17,527 nucleotides of DNA from DUVY01 sp036562755 (GTDB lineage Bacteria; Bacillota; Clostridia; Christensenellales; DUVY01). The DNA lies in NCBI GenBank assembly GCA_036562755.1, contig DATCJN010000027.1, positions 1 through 17,527 of the forward strand, read 5' to 3'. Both the position numbers and the translations under genes were made by a program. Below are positions 4,896-11,958 of the stretch, piece by piece. How positions within the stretch are numbered: position 1 is the first letter of the stretch; each line of letters starts with the position of its first letter. The notes under the pieces were generated by a model. The model did no database searches. It was not told the DNA's origin and was given only the letters and a program-made list of their open reading frames with translations.

Positions 4896-7091
4896 GTGGA
4901 TTGGTCTATATTAAACGAGGAACAACGACAAGCTGCGCAATGCACAAAAGGGGCGGTTTTAGTTACGGCGGGAGCAGGAAGCGGCAAGACCAGGCTGTTG
5001 ACTTACCGTATTCTTAACATCATTGAACAAGGCGTCAACCCTTATAATATTCTAGCTATTACTTTCACCAACAAAGCTGCAAATGAAATGAAAAACAGGC
5101 TAAGCCGACTCGTTCCCGATATAAAATATATGTGGGTAATGACCTTTCATGCGCTTTGCGCTAGAATATTAAGGGAAAATATAGATAAGCTGGAAGGCTA
5201 TAATACCAATTTTTCAATATACGACGATGCCGAACAGACAAGAGTATTAAAAAACATTATCAGCAGTAAAAATTTAGATCCTGATAAATATTTAAAGACT
5301 GTTCAATTTTTAATTTCCGACTCAAAAAATAATGGATTTACTTTAGAAGAATTTGCGATAGAATATCGCGATGTTTCTAATTTTGAGTTAATTTACGATA
5401 TTTACGAAGCCTACGAAAAGCAAATGAAAGCGAGCAACGCTTTGGACTTTGACGATTTGCTTTTGAAGGCTAGAATTTTGCTTGAATCCAACGGCGAGGT
5501 TTTAGAAAAATACTCAAAAAGATTTGAATATATAAGCGTTGACGAGTTTCAGGACACCAACAAAATTCAATATCAAATCGTCAAATTATTGGCGTCCTAT
5601 CATAAGAATATTTTTATAGTGGGCGATGAGGACCAAAGCATTTACGGTTGGCGCGGCGCCAATATTAAAAATATAAAAGATTTTATAAAAGATTTTGACG
5701 CAAAAGTTTTTAAATTAGAGCAAAATTACCGCTCGACCAAAAAAATATTGGAAGCCGCCAACCGCTTGATAGCGTATAATAGCGACAGAATCCCCAAAAA
5801 GCTCTGGACGGAAAACGAAGACGGGGTAAAGATAGAAAGATATACCGCTTTTAACGAAAGCGAGGAAAGCGAGTATGTGGCAAGCGCCATAAGAAGCTTG
5901 GTGGATTATGCGGGTTATAAATACGGCGATATTGCCGTTTTGGTTAGACTTAACGCGTTGACTCAAAATTTTGAGGAAAAATTTTTAAATTATAATATAC
6001 CTTATGACATATTTGGCGGTATTAAGTTTTACTCTCGAAAAGAAATAAAAGATATATTGGCTTATTTGAATATTATCGCCAATCCAAACGACGAAAACGC
6101 TATTTTGCGTGTTATTAACTTCCCCAAAAGAGGCATCGGGGAAAAAGCCGTCGAGCAGCTCAAAAATTATTGCGCTATTCAAAATATCAGTATGAGAGAA
6201 GCTTTGATTGACTTAAGCAGTCAAGATATGCCCGATTCGCTTATTAACAAGCTTAGACCATTTGCCGACATCGTAAAGGATATTATCGACTATTATAACG
6301 CCAACGGCTTGCAAAAGACCTCCGAATACGTTGTCGAGCGCGCGGGCATGTGGGAAGTATATAGCGAAGATACAGAGGAAAATCTAAATAAAAAACTTAA
6401 TATAAACCAGTTATTAAACTCAATAGCAAAATATGTGGTAGAAAACCAAACCGACGATATACATGATTATTTGACTTCTATCAGTTTGGAATCTGATATC
6501 GACACTTACGAAGAAGAAAATAACAAAGTCGTTTTGGCTACCGTGCATTCGGTTAAAGGGCTTGAATTTAACACGGTATTTATAACAGGACTGGAAGAAG
6601 GCATTTTTCCGATTTTGAGGGCCAGCGGCTATAACGACATTGAGGAAGAGCGGCGGCTTATGTATGTGGCGATAACGAGGGCGAAAAAACGGTTATACGT
6701 AACCAATTGCCGCTTAAGATATTTATACGGCAGAATTGAAAACCGCCTTCAATCGCGTTTTTTGGACGAAATGTTTGGCGAACAGCAAACATTTCAACGT
6801 TACAGCTATCAATCGAATATATCTGCCGAGGCCAAAAGGACAAGTCCTATTTCAGGCAGCTCGGGATTTAAGCCTGTAGTTCATAAACAGCCCGACAAGG
6901 TAACTGTAAATAGTTTTGACGAAAGATTAAAAACACCGGGCACTAAAGTAATCCATAAAGCATATGGACAAGGCGTTATATTAAGCGTAAGCGGAGAAGG
7001 CAATAATACTATCGCAAAAATTGATTTTGACAGCGTGGGAGTAAAAAATCTCATTTTGGCGATTGCGCCTTTGGAGGTCGTTAATGAATAA
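4896..7091 (+). CDS. pcrA: ATP-dependent 3'-5' DNA helicase PcrA (UvrD/Rep family)
   Basis: PcrA is the superfamily 1 helicase of Gram-positives that unwinds DNA in repair, plasmid rolling-circle replication and clearing of transcription-replication conflicts. The 731-residue protein has the expected motifs in order: G-A-G-S-G-K-T (26-32), T-F-T-N-K-A-A-N-E-M (motif Ia), D-E-F-Q-D (216-220), G-D-E-D-Q-S-I-Y-G-W-R-G-A (from 243), Q-N-Y-R-S-T (276-281), H-S-V-K-G-L-E-F (551-558) and Y-V-A-I-T-R-A (590-596). The last 55 or so residues (G-T-K-V-I-H-K-A-Y-G-Q-G) look like the Tudor-like fold that binds RNA polymerase. The start is a GTG, chosen because the helicase normally begins shortly before L-N-E-E-Q; the upstream Shine-Dalgarno is poor, so coupling to yerC is likely. 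Its 3' end overlaps ligA by 8 bases. Confidence 0.97.
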   Translation: MDWSILNEEQRQAAQCTKGAVLVTAGAGSGKTRLLTYRILNIIEQGVNPYNILAITFTNKAANEMKNRLSRLVPDIKYMWVMTFHALCARILRENIDKLEGYNTNFSIYDDAEQTRVLKNIISSKNLDPDKYLKTVQFLISDSKNNGFTLEEFAIEYRDVSNFELIYDIYEAYEKQMKASNALDFDDLLLKARILLESNGEVLEKYSKRFEYISVDEFQDTNKIQYQIVKLLASYHKNIFIVGDEDQSIYGWRGANIKNIKDFIKDFDAKVFKLEQNYRSTKKILEAANRLIAYNSDRIPKKLWTENEDGVKIERYTAFNESEESEYVASAIRSLVDYAGYKYGDIAVLVRLNALTQNFEEKFLNYNIPYDIFGGIKFYSRKEIKDILAYLNIIANPNDENAILRVINFPKRGIGEKAVEQLKNYCAIQNISMREALIDLSSQDMPDSLINKLRPFADIVKDIIDYYNANGLQKTSEYVVERAGMWEVYSEDTEENLNKKLNINQLLNSIAKYVVENQTDDIHDYLTSISLESDIDTYEEENNKVVLATVHSVKGLEFNTVFITGLEEGIFPILRASGYNDIEEERRLMYVAITRAKKRLYVTNCRLRYLYGRIENRLQSRFLDEMFGEQQTFQRYSYQSNISAEAKRTSPISGSSGFKPVVHKQPDKVTVNSFDERLKTPGTKVIHKAYGQGVILSVSGEGNNTIAKIDFDSVGVKNLILAIAPLEVVNE
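7073..7077 (+). promoter_or_regulatory. Ribosome binding site of ligA inside pcrA
   Basis: GGAGG lies 6 bases before ATG 7084, inside the last codons of pcrA. It decides for ATG 7084 over the in-frame TTG at 7063. Confidence 0.85.
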
Positions 7092-9018
7092 CCGCATGAG
7101 AGAGTTGGTTGATTTGCTCAACCTTTATGCGTATCATTATTATGTTTTAGACGATCCCATAATAAGCGACAAAGAATACGACCAATTATACGACGAGCTG
7201 GTAGCCTTAGAAAAGCAAACGGGCATCGTGTTGGAAGATTCGCCTACGCGCAGAGTAGGAGGCGAACCCATTGAAAAATTCGGCACGCACAAACACATAG
7301 CCAGGCTTTACTCTTTGGACAAGGTTCAATCAAAAGAAGAATTGGAAAGCTGGTATCAAAGGTTGGTTAGACTCTTAGGCGGATTAAAGCCTGTTTTGAC
7401 GGTAGAGCATAAATTAGACGGTCTGACGCTTTGCTTAACATACGACAAGGGCTATTTCGTGGGCGCGGCCACACGCGGCAACGGCGAAACAGGCGAAAAC
7501 GTTACCGAACAGGTTAGGACGATCAAGAGTTTTCCCTTAAAGATAGATTTTGAAGGGCTTGTTGAAATTCAAGGCGAAGGCATAATGCGGACTTCGGTGT
7601 TTAACGAATACAACAAAACCGCTACCGAAGTAATGAAAAATCCTCGCAACGCCGCGGCGGGAGCTATCAGAAATTTAGACCCCAAGGTTACCGCAAAGAG
7701 AAATTTGGATATTTATTTTTATAACGTCAATTATATTGAGGGCGCGAACATCAATTCTCAAACAGAAATGATGGATTTTTTGAAGAAACACCGTTTCAGA
7801 ACTTCTGAATACTATGTCTGTCATACGTTAGAAGAGTTGATGAACGCCGTAGATAAAGTAGATAGAGCCCAATTGGATTATACGATAGACGGAATAGTTA
7901 TAAAAGTAAACGATCTTGCTCTTAGGGATAAATTGGGTTATACAGACAAATTTCCTAGATGGGCGGTAGCGTATAAATTCGAAGCGGAAGAAACGACCAC
8001 TATTGTTAAAGACGTTATTTGGCAGGTGGGAAGAACGGGCAAACTGACGCCTTTAGCGTTATTAGAACCTGTGGAACTTGCGGGCGCGACCGTATCAAGA
8101 GCGACTCTAAACAACGCGCAGGATATAGAAAGAAAGAGCGTAAAAATCGGCTCAAGAGTGTTTATTAGAAGAAGTAACGACGTCATTCCCGAAATTACAG
8201 GTCTTGCTCAAGCGCACGACGACGATAAGGAAATAATTATTCCTAACATATGTCCGTCTTGCCAAGAAGAGATAGAAGTCATAGGCGCAAATCATTTTTG
8301 CGTTAACTTCTCTTGTCCTGCCCAAATAAAAGGCAGACTGGAGCATTTTGCTTCCAAGGAATGTATGGACATAGAGGGCCTAAGCGAAAAGACGGTAGAG
8401 CTTTTATACGAAAAATTAGGCGTTACATCGCCCATAGATTTATACGGCATTACTAAAGAGCAATTGCTGACCTTGGAAGGTTTTAAGGATAAAAAAACCG
8501 ATAATTTAATCAACGCGATTAATAACAGCAAGGGCAAAGATCTTGCTTCGTTTATACACGCTCTTGGCATTCCCAATGTAGGAAAAAAGACCGCTAAAGA
8601 TTTGGCGCAAGAATTTAAATCATTGGAAGCGCTGATGAACGCTAATTATGAAAAGTTAAGCTCAATAGCTTCCATAGGCGACGTAATCGCAAGCGGAATA
8701 GTCGAGTTTTTTGCAAAGCATAAGGATTATGTCCTAAGACTAGCGAGCATTATAAAGCCCAAATTTGACATGCCTACTAATATAAGCGGCGCTATATCGG
8801 GCAAAAAATTTGTTATTACGGGCACGCTGCAAAACTATAAGAGAGCCCAAGCGCATAAACTTATAGAAGAGCGAGGGGGAATCGTATCCGAAACCGTTAC
8901 AAAAGACACCGATTATTTGGTAGCGGGCGAGGACGCGGGCAGCAAACTTCAAAAAGCCCAAAAGCTAGGCATAAAAATTATTAGCGAGCAAGAATTTGTC
9001 GCGTTGCTTAACGATTGA
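7084..9018 (+). CDS. ligA: NAD-dependent DNA ligase LigA
   Basis: LigA seals nicks in replication and repair using NAD as adenylate donor. The 644-residue product shows the family domains in order: Ia domain with Y-H-Y-Y-V-L-D and S-D-K-E-Y-D (about 17-33); adenylation domain with the catalytic lysine K110 in K-L-D-G (110-113); OB fold (about 310-380); a four-cysteine zinc finger C390, C393, C406, C411; helix-hairpin-helix repeats (about 415-560); and a BRCT domain from about 570 to the end. It is somewhat shorter than the common 670 residues. The usual P-M-L-S-L segment reads R-L-Y-S-L-D-K at 74-80, a variant I associate with Clostridia. The start ATG overlaps the end of pcrA and has GGAGG 6 bases upstream. 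The gene ends the yerC operon; no terminator follows, but the next promoter overlaps its stop codon. Confidence 0.97.
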   Translation: MNNRMRELVDLLNLYAYHYYVLDDPIISDKEYDQLYDELVALEKQTGIVLEDSPTRRVGGEPIEKFGTHKHIARLYSLDKVQSKEELESWYQRLVRLLGGLKPVLTVEHKLDGLTLCLTYDKGYFVGAATRGNGETGENVTEQVRTIKSFPLKIDFEGLVEIQGEGIMRTSVFNEYNKTATEVMKNPRNAAAGAIRNLDPKVTAKRNLDIYFYNVNYIEGANINSQTEMMDFLKKHRFRTSEYYVCHTLEELMNAVDKVDRAQLDYTIDGIVIKVNDLALRDKLGYTDKFPRWAVAYKFEAEETTTIVKDVIWQVGRTGKLTPLALLEPVELAGATVSRATLNNAQDIERKSVKIGSRVFIRRSNDVIPEITGLAQAHDDDKEIIIPNICPSCQEEIEVIGANHFCVNFSCPAQIKGRLEHFASKECMDIEGLSEKTVELLYEKLGVTSPIDLYGITKEQLLTLEGFKDKKTDNLINAINNSKGKDLASFIHALGIPNVGKKTAKDLAQEFKSLEALMNANYEKLSSIASIGDVIASGIVEFFAKHKDYVLRLASIIKPKFDMPTNISGAISGKKFVITGTLQNYKRAQAHKLIEERGGIVSETVTKDTDYLVAGEDAGSKLQKAQKLGIKIISEQEFVALLND

Positions 9019-9043
9019 TACATCCAAACGCTTGTGATATAAT
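9015..9043 (+). promoter_or_regulatory. Near-consensus promoter of the yicC-rlmN operon
   Basis: TTGATA (9015-9020; 5 of 6) and a perfect TATAAT (9038-9043) are 17 bases apart, and TG at 9035-9036 adds an extended -10. The -35 overlaps the ligA stop codon. Transcription should start near 9050, giving a leader of about 42 bases to yicC with a small hairpin (GCATA 9062-9066 with TATGC 9073-9077). Confidence 0.85.
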
Positions 9044-9091
9044 ATTGAATAACATTTTTTAGCATATTCTTGTATGCGATAGGCGGCAAAA

Positions 9092-9958
9092 ATGAAAAGC
9101 ATGACGGGTTACGGAAAATCCAGCATAAAAAACAATTACGGCGAACTTACGATAGAAATAAAATCCGTAAACAACCGATTTTTAGAAATCAATACGCATA
9201 TACCTAAAAGTATGGTCTTAAACGAAGACCAAATAAGAAAACATATTCAAAGCTATATAAAAAGAGGATCGGTAGATATTTTCTTTAGCTTTACTCTTAA
9301 CGCCGATATTCCCAAACCCGTAGACGTAGATTTGTCCGCGGTTACCGCATATTTGGCAGCCGCAAAGAAATTAACCGAGCGGTTTAATATTGCTGACGAC
9401 TTTACCACGACTACCATGCTAAAATTCCCTGACGTCTTAAAAGTCAATAACGACCAGGATATTTGGGGCGACGTGGTAATAGAAGGATTAACCAACTGCC
9501 TAATCGAACACGACAAAATGCGCTGTATCGAGGGCAAGAGCATACAAGACGATATGCAAAAAATCATAAACAACCTGCAATCGTTGCTGGAAGCGGTCGC
9601 TCAAAGAGCGCCTTTAATCGTTCAGGATTACAGAGAAAAGATAAAATTACGCATTCAAGAGCTTTTGAGCGATTATTCTATAGACGAAGCAAGACTTTTA
9701 AACGAAGTGGCGTTTTTCGCGGACAGAGCCGACATAAACGAAGAAATAAGCCGAATGACTTCGCATATAAATCAATTTTCCAATGAAATTATAAGCCCCG
9801 AATGTTCGGGCAAAAAGCTTGACTTTATAGCTCAGGAAATGACGCGCGAAGTCAACACTATGTGCAGCAAATCCAACGACATTCAAGCGACTAAGCTTTT
9901 GATAGAGATGAAAAACGAGATTGAAAAGCTAAAAGAACAAATACGCAATGTGGAGTAA
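9092..9958 (+). CDS. yicC: YicC/YloC-family endoribonuclease
   Basis: The 288-residue protein begins with the family signature M-K-S-M-T-G-Y-G and ends with the DUF1732 C-terminal region, in which K-L-D-F-I-A-Q-E-M-x-R-E-V-N-T-M (about 244-259) and a helical L-L-I-E-M-K-N-E-I-E-K-L-K-E-Q-I-R-N-V-E tail are characteristic. YicC proteins have been described as endoribonucleases acting on small RNAs in Escherichia coli; in Firmicutes the homologue YloC is less well characterised. The ATG is preceded by a weak AGGCGG at 9081-9086. It is the first gene of a long operon and matches the yloC position upstream of gmk in Bacillus subtilis, except that remA is not between them. The gene ends 1 base before the gmk start. 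Confidence 0.93.
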   Translation: MKSMTGYGKSSIKNNYGELTIEIKSVNNRFLEINTHIPKSMVLNEDQIRKHIQSYIKRGSVDIFFSFTLNADIPKPVDVDLSAVTAYLAAAKKLTERFNIADDFTTTTMLKFPDVLKVNNDQDIWGDVVIEGLTNCLIEHDKMRCIEGKSIQDDMQKIINNLQSLLEAVAQRAPLIVQDYREKIKLRIQELLSDYSIDEARLLNEVAFFADRADINEEISRMTSHINQFSNEIISPECSGKKLDFIAQEMTREVNTMCSKSNDIQATKLLIEMKNEIEKLKEQIRNVE

Positions 9959-9959
9959 A

Positions 9960-10577
9960 ATGTCAAAAGGTTTATTGATAGTTTTATCGGGTCCCAGCGG
10001 CGTAGGAAAGGGCACCGTCAATAAGAGGGTAAGGGAGATATTACCCAATCTAAAAAAATCTGTATCCGTAACCACGCGCCCGCAAAGACCCAACGAAATA
10101 GACGGCGTGCATTATCATTTTATTACTAAAGAAAAATTTGACGAGCTTGTCCAAACTGACGGGCTTTTGGAATACGCCCAAGTTTATCAAAACTTTTACG
10201 GCACGCCCAAAAAGCCTGTGCTTGAAGCGCTGGAAAAGGGCGAAGATATGATTTTTGAAATTGATATCCAAGGCGCAAGATCAATAAAAAAGTCGTATAA
10301 CGACTGCGTAAGGATATTTATATCTCCGCCGTCCATAGATGAGCTTAATAACAGGCTTAATTTAAGAGGCACGGAGACGGAAGAAGTTAAAGCGTTGCGG
10401 CTTTCCGAAACCAAAAAAGAGCTTGAAGAAGCTAGGTTTTATGATTACTTAGTCGTAAATAACGATATAGAAGAAGCCGCGCAAAAAATAGTTGACATAA
10501 TATCGGCTGAAAAAGCAAAAACTTCAAGAAATATAGATAAAATAGATAAATTATTAAAAGGAGAGTGCATATGTTGA
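9960..10577 (+). CDS. gmk: Guanylate kinase
   Basis: Converts GMP (and dGMP) plus ATP to GDP and ADP, a required step in guanine nucleotide supply. The 205-residue length is standard. Visible landmarks are the P-loop G-P-S-G-V-G-K-G-T at 11-19, the GMP-binding T-T-R-P-Q-R-P-N-E-I-D-G-V-H-Y-H-F (about 36-52), the F-E-I-D-I-Q-G-A strand near residue 99 and a lid R-L-N-L-R-G-T-E. I chose ATG 9960 rather than the in-frame ATG four codons earlier: it gives the usual M-S-K-G-L-L-I-V-L-S-G start, has GGAG 4 bases upstream, and avoids overlap with yicC. The gene overlaps rpoZ by 7 bases, so the two are translationally coupled. Confidence 0.97.
   Translation: MSKGLLIVLSGPSGVGKGTVNKRVREILPNLKKSVSVTTRPQRPNEIDGVHYHFITKEKFDELVQTDGLLEYAQVYQNFYGTPKKPVLEALEKGEDMIFEIDIQGARSIKKSYNDCVRIFISPPSIDELNNRLNLRGTETEEVKALRLSETKKELEEARFYDYLVVNNDIEEAAQKIVDIISAEKAKTSRNIDKIDKLLKGECIC
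10559..10563 (+). promoter_or_regulatory. Ribosome binding site of rpoZ inside gmk
   Basis: AGGAG, within an A-rich AAAAGGAGAG run, lies 7 bases before ATG 10571. The GTG at 10565 would leave almost no spacing, so ATG 10571 is the start. Confidence 0.85.
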
Positions 10578-10765
10578 CCAATCCGCCTGTTGACAAACTT
10601 ATAGAAATGGTTGACAGCAAATACGCTTTATGCTGTTTGGTAGCCAAGAGAGCGCGTCAATTATTAGATAAAAAACCTGAGCTCTTACAAGAGGCTAATC
10701 AAAAGGCTATATCTTACGCTTCTCAAGAAGTGTATGAAGGAAAAGTTCATATTTCTAAAGGATAA
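10571..10765 (+). CDS. rpoZ: DNA-directed RNA polymerase omega subunit
   Basis: The omega subunit binds the beta-prime subunit and helps assembly and stability of RNA polymerase. The 64-residue product has the typical short omega layout: N-terminal P-P-V-D-K-L, then S-K-Y-A-L-C-C-L-V-A-K-R-A-R-Q-L at about 18-33, which is the conserved core helix, and a charged C-terminal helix. The start at ATG 10571 is set by an AGGAG 7 bases upstream. It overlaps the end of gmk by 7 bases and its TAA shares one base with the coaBC ATG. The gmk-rpoZ-coaBC order is conserved in Firmicutes, which supports the call on so small a protein. Confidence 0.95.
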   Translation: MLTNPPVDKLIEMVDSKYALCCLVAKRARQLLDKKPELLQEANQKAISYASQEVYEGKVHISKG

Positions 10766-11955
10766 TGGATAGTTTACAAAATAAAACAATAATCATAGGC
10801 ATAAGCGGGGGAATCGCCGCGTATAAAATTTGCGCCTTAACGAGCAGTTTGCAAAAACAAGGTGCAAATGTCCATATTGTTATGACCGAACACGCGCAGC
10901 ATTTTATTACGCCTTTGACTTTGCAAACATTATCTAAAAACAAAGTCATTACCAATATGTTTGATGTTAATTTTGTTCCGGACGTCGAACATATTTCTTT
11001 GGCAAAAAAAGCTGACATTTTGGTCATCGCTCCCGCTACGGCAAATATCATAGCTAAAATCGCGCACGGCATTGCCGACGACTTTTTAACCACCAACGTA
11101 TTGGCCACCAAAGCTCCTAAGCTTATTTGCCCGGCAATGAATTGCGAGATGTTGAATAATCCCATAACTCAAGAAAACATCAAAAAGCTTGAAGGTCTAG
11201 GTTTTCATATATTATACGGCGAAGAAGGATATTTGGCTTGCGGCGATATCGGCTCGGGTAGAATGGCTGAGCCCGAAATAATCGAGCAAGCTATTAAAAA
11301 TATACTTAACAAAAAAAAAGACCTAGAGAATAAAACCGTTTTAATCACCGCGGGCGGCACAAGAGAAGATATAGACGGGGTTAGATGCATAACCAATTAT
11401 TCTAGCGGCAAGATGGGCGCGGCTCTAGCAAAAGAGGCTATAAGCCGCGGCGCCAAGGTTATATTTATATATGGCAGCTTAAGCGTACCTATTGATTTTG
11501 ACGCGAAAAAAATTCATGTAGTTTCCACTCAAGATATGTATGAAGCGGTAATGCAAAATTACGTGTCCGCCGATGTTATAATCATGGCGGCTGCGCCCAG
11601 CGATTATCGCGTTAAGAATAAATCAGATCAAAAAATTAAATCTTCCGAAGTTGTTTTAGAATTAGAAAAAAATATAGACATTGCCCAAGAACTAGGCAAG
11701 GTTAAGGGCGATAGAACATTGGTAATTTTTGCGGCCGAAACTCAAGACACAGTGCAAAACGCCCAAGCCAAACTTGTCAAGAAAAACGCCGATATGGCGG
11801 TAGCCAATAATGTCAAGCAAGAAGGCGCGGGCTTCGGAACTGATACCAATATAGCTTCTTTGGTATTTAAGGACAAGACAGTCAATTTGGATAAAATGCT
11901 AAAAACCCAACTGGCCGAAGTTATATTTGACAATATTTTATCTTTAAGGAAATAA
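10765..11955 (+). CDS. coaBC: Bifunctional phosphopantothenoylcysteine decarboxylase/synthetase CoaBC
   Basis: This fused enzyme makes 4'-phosphopantetheine for coenzyme A: the C-terminal CoaB half joins cysteine to phosphopantothenate using CTP, and the N-terminal CoaC half, an FMN enzyme, decarboxylates the product. In the 396-residue protein the CoaC part (about 1-185) shows G-I-S-G-G-I-A-A-Y-K near the start, the catalytic histidine H76 in V-E-H-I-S-L-A, a P-A-M-N motif, and the active-site cysteine C159 in A-C-G-D-I-G-S-G-R-M. The CoaB part (about 190-396) has I-T-A-G-G-T-R-E-D-I-D, N-Y-S-S-G-K-M-G and A-A-P-S-D-Y-R. The start ATG overlaps the rpoZ stop (TAATG) with AAAGGA only 2 bases upstream. 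Key residues are intact, so both activities are expected. Confidence 0.97.
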   Translation: MDSLQNKTIIIGISGGIAAYKICALTSSLQKQGANVHIVMTEHAQHFITPLTLQTLSKNKVITNMFDVNFVPDVEHISLAKKADILVIAPATANIIAKIAHGIADDFLTTNVLATKAPKLICPAMNCEMLNNPITQENIKKLEGLGFHILYGEEGYLACGDIGSGRMAEPEIIEQAIKNILNKKKDLENKTVLITAGGTREDIDGVRCITNYSSGKMGAALAKEAISRGAKVIFIYGSLSVPIDFDAKKIHVVSTQDMYEAVMQNYVSADVIIMAAAPSDYRVKNKSDQKIKSSEVVLELEKNIDIAQELGKVKGDRTLVIFAAETQDTVQNAQAKLVKKNADMAVANNVKQEGAGFGTDTNIASLVFKDKTVNLDKMLKTQLAEVIFDNILSLRK

Positions 11956-11958
11956 TCT

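Noticed and set aside
7063..7083. A longer LigA starting at TTG 7063
   Set aside because: The ATG at 7084 has GGAGG at ideal spacing; in the longer version the GGAGG would lie inside the coding sequence.
9948..9959. Guanylate kinase starting four codons earlier at ATG 9948
   Set aside because: No ribosome binding site, overlaps yicC, and the later ATG gives the usual family start.
10565..10570. rpoZ starting at GTG 10565
   Set aside because: The GTG overlaps the Shine-Dalgarno run itself; ATG 10571 has proper spacing.
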